Part shown: piece after piece, positions 1 to 8,559 of the stretch
How the letters are laid out: every line of letters begins with the position of its first letter
Position numbering within the stretch: position 1 is the stretch's first letter
NCBI GenBank assembly: GCA_903875225.1
Contig: CAIQVJ010000064.1
Location: 1-64,000, forward strand
Length of the DNA stretch: 64,000 bases
Reading direction: 5' to 3'
Source of the DNA: an uncultured Pseudomonadota bacterium
Lineage (GTDB): Bacteria > Myxococcota_A > UBA796 > SXON01
Notes under the pieces: model-generated
The model's input: the letters and a program-made list of their open reading frames with translations, nothing else
Databases searched by the model: none
What the model was told of the DNA's origin: nothing
Position numbers and translations under genes: made by a program

Positions 1-1374
1 ATGGCACCCGAAGACAGGGCACGGTGACCGAGCGGACCTCGTCGGGCGGGGCCCCAGCCCCCGCCGGTCACCGGGATCGCGATCCGGTGGGGGACTACTT
101 CTGGTGAGCGCTGGGGGACTACTTCGGGTGAGCGTCACAGTTGTGGGGCGGGGACCCCGCCCATGCCGGACGGAAAGCGCCTCGAGCGCGGCGGCGATCG
201 CAGCGACCTCCTCATCCCCAAACGTCTCGAACACGGGCAGGCGGACCATCGCGGCGTGCGTGCGTTCGGCGATGGGGCACAGTTGGGCCGCGTAGTCGGG
301 GTGGTCCAGCCGCTGCATGTACCGCGGCAGCGCGGGACCGAAGATCTTCAGGCGGTATTGCACGTCGAAGAGGTTGCCCGGCTGCGCCGGGATGCCCCTC
401 GCCTGAAGGCTCCCGACCAGGTCGTCGCGACACTGGGGCGCATCTGCAGCAACGCTGAAGAGGTACGAGAAATAGCTGCTCCGGTCGCCCTGGGCGGCTC
501 GTACGGGACGAACCCATTCGAACCGCGACAAGCGCTCGTCGAGGGCAAGGGCGAACGCCGCCCGGCGTTTCAAGCGGTCCTCGAGCGCGCTCCACTGCAC
601 GTCGAGCACTGCTGCCTGAAGCTCCGTCATGCGGTAGTTCGGGGCAACGAATGCAGGATTACGTTCGTCCGTGGCGCGATCGAAGCCCTTGTCATGGAAG
701 AGCCGAGCGCGGTGGGCGTACTCGCCACTACGAGTCAAGACGAACCCACCGTCGCCGCAGCTGGCGTGCTTGGTGTCGTTGGTGCTGAAGCACCCGGCGT
801 CGCCCAGGACGCCGACGCGGCTCCCCTGATAGAGCGTTCCCTGAGCCTGACAGCAGTCCTCCACCACTGCGATGCCATTCCGGCTCGCAAGGTCGAGGAT
901 GGCGGCCATCTCGGCCGGAAAGCCGCCGTAGTGCACCACGACGATCGCGCGCGTCCGCGGGGAGAGTACCCGTCGGATGGTGTCCGCGGTTATCATCATC
1001 GTCTCGTCGCTCACATCGGCGAACACCGGGACCGCACCCTGTAGGAAGATGGGAATCACCGTGCCGGTGTCGGTTATCGGCGTGGTGATCACCTCGTCAC
1101 CAAAGTCCACCCCAACTGAACCGAGCCCGACGTGCACAGCGGCTGTCCCCGACGAGACGAGCGTGCAGCCTGCAGCGCAGTACTCTGCTCGCAAGCGCTC
1201 TGCAAGATGGCGCACGCGGGAGCCGTATGGGTAGAACAATCGACCCGAGGCAAGGACCTCGCGCGCAGCCTCGACATCGGCCGGTCCATATTTGTTGTAC
1301 CCCGTGAGAGGCGAGCGGAAGCGGTTGAGCGGGCTGGTGCGCGTCAGCACAGGTGCCGTTCGCCGCGTTTTCAT
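1..1374 (-). CDS. DegT/DnrJ/EryC1/StrS-family PLP-dependent aminotransferase, open at left window edge
   Basis: Minus-strand translation: MKTRRTAPVLTRTSPLNRFRSPLTGYNKYGPADVEAAREVLASGRLFYPYGSRV...LVSSGTAAVHVGLGSVGVDFGDEVITTPITDTGTVIP...RTRAIVVVHYGGFPAEM...VVEDCCQAQGTLYQG...DAGCFSTNDTKHASCGDGGFV; absent from ORF track because no stop within window; ATG overlaps upstream TGA (TGATG). Confidence 0.85.
   Translation of the reverse strand, partial: MKTRRTAPVLTRTSPLNRFRSPLTGYNKYGPADVEAAREVLASGRLFYPYGSRVRHLAERLRAEYCAAGCTLVSSGTAAVHVGLGSVGVDFGDEVITTPITDTGTVIPIFLQGAVPVFADVSDETMMITADTIRRVLSPRTRAIVVVHYGGFPAEMAAILDLASRNGIAVVEDCCQAQGTLYQGSRVGVLGDAGCFSTNDTKHASCGDGGFVLTRSGEYAHRARLFHDKGFDRATDERNPAFVAPNYRMTELQAAVLDVQWSALEDRLKRRAAFALALDERLSRFEWVRPVRAAQGDRSSYFSYLFSVAADAPQCRDDLVGSLQARGIPAQPGNLFDVQYRLKIFGPALPRYMQRLDHPDYAAQLCPIAERTHAAMVRLPVFETFGDEEVAAIAAALEALSVRHGRGPRPTTVTLTRSSPPALTRSSPPPDRDPGDRRGLGPRPTRSARSPCPVFGCH
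88..135. repeat. Two tandem 24-bp direct repeats (tgggggactacttctggtgagcgc / tgggggactacttcgggtgagcgt)
   Basis: Directly visible at 88-111 and 112-135, differing at internal position and last base; resembles multiple terminal repeats of a transposable element end (inference). Confidence 0.8.
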
Positions 1375-2411
1375 CAAAGAATGTCCGCTCTTTGTGGGCC
1401 CGGCGCGCAACGTGCTTCATGTACTGGCCAGCGTAGGGTTTCCCAAACGTCTTCGCCAACCACTGCGCGCTCACCGAGGGGGAGACGTCCCGGTAGGCGA
1501 AGCGCGCCCGTCCCGCCCGTCCTTGGTGTCCAAATGAGTGAGACCTCGTCCATGAGGTCCTGTCCGATGAACTGGCGGTAGACCTCAAACCCGCCTTCGA
1601 CCAGAACGCTGGTGATGCCGGCGCGTCCCCACTCAGCTGCCAGCGCACTCAAGTCCGCTCCTGCACATATCCAAGGCGCCTCGCCGCGAAATGCGCGGAG
1701 TACCGGTGGGAGTTGCCCAGTTCTGGACAGGATGATCTTCCTCGGCTGGCCATAGCCCGCTTCGCCGCGGTACGTGAGTTGTGGGTCGTCCAAGCGCACC
1801 GTGTTTGCACCCACCAGAACGGCGTCGTAGCGACCGCGGAGATCATGGATTCGCGCCTTCGATTCGCGACCAGCCAAGGAGGTGGAGTGGCCCGGTGTCG
1901 GCACTACGGCCGCGTCTGCCGTGAGTGAGATCTTCAGGTGGATGTAGGGGCGGCCGAACCGAGCCCAGGCCCAATGCCGTCGATCATGCCCCGACACAGC
2001 CGCGTCATCCGCAGCGCAGTGCACCACGACGCCTTGGGCACGCAGCCGCGCAGCCAGCCTGCCGCGGAGCGCTGGGCTGGGGTGCAGCGCACCCAGTGTC
2101 ACCGCCGCGACCTTGAGCCGCGATGCCAGCAGCGCGATGTCGTCCGCCTCGTCCACTGCGGGCTCGATGGCGCACGTCACGATGGCGGTTGGTGGCAACG
2201 CCTCCGCGCGCAGCAGGTCCAGGAGTGCGGAACGTTCCGACCCCGGATTCCGTGATGCAACCCGAATCCCGCGGTGATAGGCCACGGCGGCAGAGCACGG
2301 AAATGGGCCGGTTCGTCCGAGGAAGGCGTCCAGGTCCGCGAGCGTTGATTCGAGCCAGTCGGCTGGAAGATCGGTGCTTCCTGCTCCAGCGACATCGCGT
2401 GCAACGGTCAC
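1374..2411 (-). CDS. RibD-like protein: degenerate deaminase-like N-terminus plus RibD C-terminal reductase-like domain
   Basis: C-terminal half ...RPYIHLKISLTADAAVV...SKARIHDLRGRYDAVLVGANTVRLDDPQLTYRG...RKIILSRTGQLPP...ITSVLVEGGFEVYRQFIGQDLMDEVSLIWTP is typical RibD_C; coupled to both neighbours by start/stop overlap. Confidence 0.8.
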   Translation of the reverse strand: MTVARDVAGAGSTDLPADWLESTLADLDAFLGRTGPFPCSAAVAYHRGIRVASRNPGSERSALLDLLRAEALPPTAIVTCAIEPAVDEADDIALLASRLKVAAVTLGALHPSPALRGRLAARLRAQGVVVHCAADDAAVSGHDRRHWAWARFGRPYIHLKISLTADAAVVPTPGHSTSLAGRESKARIHDLRGRYDAVLVGANTVRLDDPQLTYRGEAGYGQPRKIILSRTGQLPPVLRAFRGEAPWICAGADLSALAAEWGRAGITSVLVEGGFEVYRQFIGQDLMDEVSLIWTPRTGGTGALRLPGRLPLGERAVVGEDVWETLRWPVHEARCAPGPQRADIL

Positions 2412-3502
2412 GGCCGCCCCGCGAGATGCGAAGTCCCCTGCGGCGGACGCGCGGCTGAAAGCGCGTCTTCAATGTTCACTAGGTTCTGTCTGCATTCTCC
2501 GACCAAAGCTTGCTCGATGCCCAGCTTGTCGGGGTATCGCTCCACCGCGGGGCTCCACAGGGCAGCCCCACAAATGAAACCGCTCGCACCGGCCTCGACC
2601 CCCAGACGGACATACTCTGTGAACTCGCCGTTCGAGGCACCGCTGCTCATGAGTACCCACGGCACATCACAGCTGCGAGCGAGCGAACGACAAGTGCGCC
2701 GGACGGCGGGAAGGTCGTAGATTGGACGCCTCGAGTTCCCGAACCGAGCGGAATAGACGTCCACGTAGCGAAGGTCGACCGGAAAATCGATCTTGATCAG
2801 GTCCGCGCGGTAACGGGACCGGGCGAACTCGGCGGCCGATTCGACGACCACGCCGGGTCGACGGCGTGCCCGGTTCGCCTCCGCCGCCTCGCCATCACCC
2901 CGCTCGTCGTCGGGCAGCGGGTAGCCAATCGGCTCAAGGACGAAAGCGAGTTCGAACTGAGCGCAGAGCTCCCCGATCTCCTGCGCAAGCTCTCGTTGCC
3001 GTCCGAGAACCTCGGGGGTGCCGTCAGGGTGGTAATAGAGCATCAGCTTCACCCCGTCTGCTCCTGTTTCCGCGATTCGGGCGACGGTCCACTCCGGATT
3101 GACGACGGTGATCCGGTCGCCCGCTGATGTCACCGCCATCCACGACTGCTCTGCCTTCAACAACACGCCCACTGCCGGGGGGATGGAGGCCTTGCACGCC
3201 AGGAACGAGACCGGATCGAGCACCACCCCGCTCACCGAGGTGGTCAGTGCGTCGAGGATGAGCCGTTTGAAGGCGACCACGTCGGAATTGTTGGCTGGCC
3301 CCCTTGCTCGCAGTTGGCGCTCCAGCGACGCTTCGTGGTCGAGTGCAAGAATGCGGACCACACCCAGAGCATCTGCGAGCGCCCGCACGCGGCGCGCCTT
3401 GTTGGGCGTCGGCGAAGCTCTCTCCGGTCCTTCCGGCCGCTTGGACTCAACCAACACCGGCCCCCCGGTCTGCAGGGGCGTGGCCATGATGCGAGCGTTC
3501 AT
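2408..3502 (-). CDS. LacD/DeoC-like class I aldolase (tagatose-1,6-bisphosphate aldolase-like)
   Basis: RILALDHEASL...GVVLDPVSFL...GVLLKAEQS...ADGVKLMLYYHPDG...LAFVLEPIGYPL...ADLIKIDFPVD...VPWVLMSSGASNGEFTEYVRLGVEAGASGFICGAALW; start inferred inside longer ORF (to 3625). Confidence 0.75.
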   Translation of the reverse strand: MNARIMATPLQTGGPVLVESKRPEGPERASPTPNKARRVRALADALGVVRILALDHEASLERQLRARGPANNSDVVAFKRLILDALTTSVSGVVLDPVSFLACKASIPPAVGVLLKAEQSWMAVTSAGDRITVVNPEWTVARIAETGADGVKLMLYYHPDGTPEVLGRQRELAQEIGELCAQFELAFVLEPIGYPLPDDERGDGEAAEANRARRRPGVVVESAAEFARSRYRADLIKIDFPVDLRYVDVYSARFGNSRRPIYDLPAVRRTCRSLARSCDVPWVLMSSGASNGEFTEYVRLGVEAGASGFICGAALWSPAVERYPDKLGIEQALVGECRQNLVNIEDALSAARPPQGTSHLAGRP

Positions 3503-3687
3503 CAAGCGCTGAATGGGTATCAAGATGTCGGTCGGCGCACATGCTGCGAGCCTACACCCCCGGCGCCGGCTCCACAAGGCCGCGGGGCCCAGAAGGCTCG
3601 GGTGTGGGCTTCGTCGTCGTTCCATAAGGGCTGTCGCGCCGGCACGCCTGCACTTCTGCGGTTAGTGAGAACCAGGAGCCAAATAGC

Positions 3688-6552
3688 TTGACGTCGCACA
3701 TTCACCGTTACGTCGAAGACGCCAGGCGCCTGTCGTCCGTTCATCCGGAGTCCGCGCTGAGCATGGCGAGGAAGGCGGCCGAGGCCGTTTGCAAGGAGGT
3801 TCACGAACAGAAGATAGGTGCTGTCGGTCCACGCGCACTCCTGGAGGACTTGCTGCAGAAGCTGTCGCAGCACTCCGCGATTCCGCGCAAGATTCAGGTG
3901 CCGCTGCGCACGATTCAGGCTTACGGGAATCACGCTTCCCACGACCAGGGCGAGTCGATGCCAATCGACTGCCGGTACATCCAGCCCGCGCTTCAAGCCC
4001 TCGACACGGTGATGCTTTGGTTCCTGGAGGAGTTCGCCAATGGCGAGGGAAAGGCCGAGGTCCCGGAGGCGACACCGCGCGTACCGGAGGTTGAGCGTTT
4101 TGCGCCCGCGTCCGGAGATTTGAGCGGACCGGTGGTCGCCGCGCAGACGGTCGCCATCCACGGACGCGCCGACGAGATCCGACGGTTGTGCCAGGCAGTT
4201 GACGCCCTGTCGGAGGCGGCCCCAACTGCGGGGCGCACCCTCATGATCGCTGGGGCCAGCGGCACCGGGAAGAGCGTTCTCGCGGAGCGTGCGGTCGAGC
4301 ATGCGATCTCCAGGCACTACCCGGTGGTCCGCGCGACCTGTGAGCCGTTCCATGAGGGAATGTCCTTTTACCCGGTCCGAGAGCTTCTGCGACAACTTAC
4401 GTCCAAGCAGGGCCTGCTGGCGGACATCGCCACGGCCTTCGGCAGCAACTCCAGCCAGCTCACACTCGCGCGCCTGGCGGAGCAGCCGGAGGCAGAGCCT
4501 GCCGCGCGGCGCGACGCGCTGATCGCGACCTTTGCGAATCAGGTTTTTGCGCGCGTTCTCATCGACAGGTCACCTGTCGTGCTGTTCATTGATGACTTGG
4601 AGCGCATCGACACCGGCAGCGTGGATGCGCTGCTGTGCCTGATAGCGCGGCTGCGCGAGGGGCCAGTACTGATTGTCGGTGCGTACCGAACCGATGTCGT
4701 AGGCTCAAGCGGCTCGAATCACCCTCTGCGGCCCGTCATAAGCGCCGTGCGCAGGGGCGATAAGCGGGGCGAGATAATTGAGGTGGCGGCGTTGTCCGAG
4801 GAGAACATGCACGGCCTCGTAGGCACGGTGCTGATGGGGCGGTGCGAGCTTCCGGATACCTTCATGCGCAGACTATTCGAGGAGACGGAGGGAAATCCGC
4901 TCTACGTCCGCGAGGTCTTGCGGACCCTGTCGTCTGAACGGCCGGGCTCCGACGCCGCGCCACTACGCATGGAGAGGGGGGCTTGGAGACTGGTGCGCCG
5001 GGCAGAGAGCTGGGAGATTCCCAGGTCGATCGAGGATGCCATCGCGTCAAGGCTGACGTCCCTCGGCGAACTCGACCGCTCGGTCCTTGAGCTCGCCGCC
5101 GTGGTGGGTCGCCGCTTCCGGTTTGAGGTGTTGTTGGATCTCGGCATCGCCAAGGAGAACGCACTCATGGAGGTTCTGGAGCGCCACCTCGCGCTGAACC
5201 TGGTGCGGGAGGTACGAAACGCCGAAGGCGTCTTCGAGTTCACGCACGGCAAGATTCGGGAGGTCTTGTACAGCGGGATGGCCGGGTTCCGGCGCTCGCG
5301 CCTGCACGGGCAGGTGGCGGATGTCCTGCTTCGCCACGAGGGGGCGATCCCGGCGGAAGAGTGGGATGTGCTCGTGGGAGCACATCTCTTTGCAGCTCGG
5401 CGGTTTTCGACGTCTGCGCCCTATCTTCTCCGCGCTGGCCAGCGGGCTCTCGCCCTCCAGGCCGCCACCGACGCGGCGCATCACCTTGCCAGGGCCCTCG
5501 ATGCGTTCGAGAAGTCCCCCGATACCCCCCGTGAGACGCTCGACCGCACCCGCCTGGCGCTGGGGACGGCGCTCAAGGCCGCCAGCGAGTTCGACGCGGC
5601 GGAGGCGGAGTTCCTCCTCACTCTCCGCGATGGTCAGGACCCCTACTCACGCCGGTGGGCACTGAGCCACCTCGGCGGCCTCAGCCTGGTGCAAGGCAGG
5701 GTCAACGAGGCCATGGTTCGCTACGCCCAGTGTGAGGAGATGGCGCGAGAAAGCTCGGACTCTGAACTGCTCGCGGAGACGGCCGCGGACCTGGCGGAAC
5801 TGCACATGCGGCAGTCCGAGCAGTTGTCAGGTGTCGACGGGGTGCGGTCAGCCGAGCATGCCGCACTCTACAATCGGTATCTCGACCTTGAGCAGGAGCT
5901 CGCGCACTCGGTCGGCCACTCCCACTCGCTCGCGAGGGCGTACCGAAACTCCGCCAAGCGAGCGCGTACCCGGGGCGACATCGCGGTCTCCATCGCTCTC
6001 TACGAGCAGTCCCTGGAGTACATCGACGAAGGAGTGAACTCTCATCGGTTCTTGATCCCGTACGCGAAGGCTCTCCGGCTCGTCAGTCGTGACGGGGAGG
6101 CGTTGGAGATCGTTCGTAAGGTGCTCGACTGGAGCCGACAGATCGGGGCTCGACGGTCGGAGGGGATCGCGCGGCAGTATCTGGGCCTGATCCTAATGGA
6201 ACAGGAACTCGCCCGCGGGGTCACCGGGCTCACTCAGGCGCGAGCGGAGATGACGCGAGCGCTCGCCCTACACAACGAAGTCGGGTTCGAACAGGGAAGG
6301 CGCGAGACCGAGGTCGATCTGGCCGAAGCCTACTCGCACTGCGGCGACCGTGAGGGGACCCTCGCCCATCTCGGCTTGGCGGTAACCGACCGATCGAGCC
6401 AGTCGGACGAACAGCTTGTGCACGCTGTCCTGGCCGAAATTCGCGCTCGGGGGGAGCCGCTGCGGGCCGAGCGGTTCGGCACTGCTTTGTCGGCGCTTGG
6501 CGTCTACGAGGCGCAAACAGATTCTTCTTCAGGCTCAGGCCCGGCTCGCTGA
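3688..6552 (+). CDS. DUF4145/HEPN-like N-terminal domain + AAA_16-like ATPase + TPR-type C-terminus (STAND-like architecture)
   Basis: N-term ...RTIQAYGNHASHD typical of DUF4145-like HEPN; Walker A GASGTGKS, Walker B VVLFIDDLERID; helical TPR-like repeats; TTG start preceded by aggag. Confidence 0.7.
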   Translation: MTSHIHRYVEDARRLSSVHPESALSMARKAAEAVCKEVHEQKIGAVGPRALLEDLLQKLSQHSAIPRKIQVPLRTIQAYGNHASHDQGESMPIDCRYIQPALQALDTVMLWFLEEFANGEGKAEVPEATPRVPEVERFAPASGDLSGPVVAAQTVAIHGRADEIRRLCQAVDALSEAAPTAGRTLMIAGASGTGKSVLAERAVEHAISRHYPVVRATCEPFHEGMSFYPVRELLRQLTSKQGLLADIATAFGSNSSQLTLARLAEQPEAEPAARRDALIATFANQVFARVLIDRSPVVLFIDDLERIDTGSVDALLCLIARLREGPVLIVGAYRTDVVGSSGSNHPLRPVISAVRRGDKRGEIIEVAALSEENMHGLVGTVLMGRCELPDTFMRRLFEETEGNPLYVREVLRTLSSERPGSDAAPLRMERGAWRLVRRAESWEIPRSIEDAIASRLTSLGELDRSVLELAAVVGRRFRFEVLLDLGIAKENALMEVLERHLALNLVREVRNAEGVFEFTHGKIREVLYSGMAGFRRSRLHGQVADVLLRHEGAIPAEEWDVLVGAHLFAARRFSTSAPYLLRAGQRALALQAATDAAHHLARALDAFEKSPDTPRETLDRTRLALGTALKAASEFDAAEAEFLLTLRDGQDPYSRRWALSHLGGLSLVQGRVNEAMVRYAQCEEMARESSDSELLAETAADLAELHMRQSEQLSGVDGVRSAEHAALYNRYLDLEQELAHSVGHSHSLARAYRNSAKRARTRGDIAVSIALYEQSLEYIDEGVNSHRFLIPYAKALRLVSRDGEALEIVRKVLDWSRQIGARRSEGIARQYLGLILMEQELARGVTGLTQARAEMTRALALHNEVGFEQGRRETEVDLAEAYSHCGDREGTLAHLGLAVTDRSSQSDEQLVHAVLAEIRARGEPLRAERFGTALSALGVYEAQTDSSSGSGPAR

Positions 6553-6554
6553 GG

Positions 6555-7514
6555 TCAGGTCGAGAGATGCCGTGCGACGCGCGCCATCGGATCGTGGTGC
6601 GTCTGGATGAGCAGGGTGCTCACCGTAGTTCGGGCAGCCAACTCCACAATTCCAGGGGTCAACAGGCTTTCGGTAATGCCGGCGGCGCAGAAGACAGCTC
6701 GCTCGCTGGGTATCATCTCTGAAACAGTCAACCAGCGGTCATAAGGAATCGCGGCCCGTTGCATCGCTTCTGCCTCCTCGGCCCGCTGCGGAGCCAGCCG
6801 GGCAAAAAAACCACCGCCGAGTGCTCGAACGGCGCAGGCGGAGAGCACTCCCTCCGGAGTGCCCCCGATCCCCATCACTGCGTCGAAGTGCTCCCCCATC
6901 GCAGTGGCGCAGGTTCCGACGACATCACCAGCGGAGAAGAGCGCAATGCGGGCACCGGCGCCGACGATCTCCGCAGCGAGCGCCTTATGCCTGGGCTTGT
7001 CCAGGACGAAGACTCGCAAGGTCGACACGGGGCGTCCCAACGCTCGGGCAAGTTGGGCCAGGCGGTCCGCGGTTCCCGCCTCCGGGTCGATGTGGGCCGC
7101 CGCAGCAGGGGGGACAACGAGCTTGTCCATGTAGAGGGATGCCCCGGTCTCGTACATGCCCCCAGACGGCGTCGCGGCCGCAACGCACAGCGCCCAGGGG
7201 AGGCCGTGCGCAAGATTTGTCGTGCCTTCGATCGGATCGACCGCGAGGTCCAGGCCCACGAGTTGGCTCGCTCCCCCGATGATCTCCCCAACGGCGAGGT
7301 GCTCCACGCCGTCTTTCTCACCTTCCCCTGCAATCACGCGCATCGGCATGCCCAAGCCCCGGAGCACCGCACGCATCGCCTCGGCGGCGTGGCTGTCAGC
7401 GGTTTCCTTGTTCAGGCGGCCGACCCACGGCCAAGCCGCTGCCGCCCCGGCTTCGCACGCCCCACGGAGAGTGGCGATGCCGTGGGCCCATCGTCGGTCG
7501 TCGAGTTTTTCCAT
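6555..7514 (-). CDS. glpX: Class II fructose-1,6-bisphosphatase (GlpX family)
   Basis: ADSHAAEAMRAVL...AGEGEKDG...GLDLAVDPIEGTTNLA...MDKLVVPP...VLDKPRHKAL...LFSAGDVVGTCATAM...VMGIGGTPEGVLSACAVRALGG. Confidence 0.85.
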   Translation of the reverse strand: MEKLDDRRWAHGIATLRGACEAGAAAAWPWVGRLNKETADSHAAEAMRAVLRGLGMPMRVIAGEGEKDGVEHLAVGEIIGGASQLVGLDLAVDPIEGTTNLAHGLPWALCVAAATPSGGMYETGASLYMDKLVVPPAAAAHIDPEAGTADRLAQLARALGRPVSTLRVFVLDKPRHKALAAEIVGAGARIALFSAGDVVGTCATAMGEHFDAVMGIGGTPEGVLSACAVRALGGGFFARLAPQRAEEAEAMQRAAIPYDRWLTVSEMIPSERAVFCAAGITESLLTPGIVELAARTTVSTLLIQTHHDPMARVARHLST

Positions 7515-7956
7515 TCGGGTTTTCCTGTGAGACGGTGTGACTCATTCAATAGCGGTCTGGCATGCTAACCCAGGACGTGCGCGAACCTCGCTTCGGACCG
7601 CGTCCCGCTGTTCCTGCGTCGCGACATCCAGGGGCAGAACGCGTTCCTCTTCGCGCTACTCGGCGGCCACTTGCGCATGTCAACCCGTGGCCCGGCCACA
7701 ACCCCGGACAATGTCATAGCGGGGTAGCGGGGTTTGTCCCCTGGGTCAGGGGTTGGTGCCGCTGGGATCTGCACCGCAACCGAGTTGCTTCTCCGTGGCC
7801 CAACCAGCGCGTTGCACTCTCCCGGCCTCGAAGATGCTCGCGCCTCGGTCTTCGGTCCCCGGAAGCCTGCCCGGGACGTCGCCATCGACGGTCCCCCAAG
7901 CCCGGGGCCAGACGCCCCTTACCTGGTACGGATCTCCTGTTGCAGAGCGCCCTATG

Positions 7957-8496
7957 TGATCGCTACCGGCGGACGGTGGCCCCTACCAGTTGCTCGCGCT
8001 CGCTGGCGAGCATGGCTCTGGCAAGGCCTCGACGACACGCTTTCTCCGGTCGTGCATCGACCCATCGATCGCCGAGCTTCGCTCCCCGCCGCGCGCGCCT
8101 CGCGACCTCGTGGTCGGCGCGCGTCACAGCCACATCCTGGCCTTCGACAACTTGTCCAGCATCCCGGACGAGCTATCCGACGGTCTGTGCCGCATCGCCA
8201 CGGGAGGCGGCTATGGCGCGCGGCAGCTCCACACGGACGGCGACGAGGCGGTGTACGCCGACAAGCGGCCGATCCTGCTCACGAGCATCGAGGACGTGGC
8301 GACGCGTGCGGACCTCGCCGACCGAGCCATCATGGCCGCCCTCGACGTGCTCTCCGACACGCGTGCGCCCGGGCTGCTGGGCGGCGAAGAGCGAGGCTTC
8401 GGCGGTTTCGGCGTTGGGAACCTTGCGACGGGACATGTGCACCTCGATGGGGCCATGTCACCCGGCGATCAGCCCGCCGTGTTGGGGGTTCGCTGA
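7957..8496 (+). pseudogene. Remnant of a phage/mobile-element ATPase (helicase-like) gene
   Basis: GGPYQLLALAGEHGSGKASTTRFLRSCIDPSIAELRSPPRAPRDLVVGARHSHILAFDNLSSIPDELSDGLCRIATGGGYGARQLHTDGDEAVYADKRPILLTSIEDVATRADLADRAI; in-frame TGA just upstream of the conserved block, so the N-terminal part is missing. Confidence 0.6.
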
Positions 8497-8559
8497 TGGT
8501 TCACCGACACTCGCAGTCCTCGGCCGGCAGCGGTCCGAGCCCCGGCCTTTGGGGTGGCA

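Noticed and set aside
163-1044. 293-aa plus-strand ORF
   Set aside because: Antisense of the DegT aminotransferase
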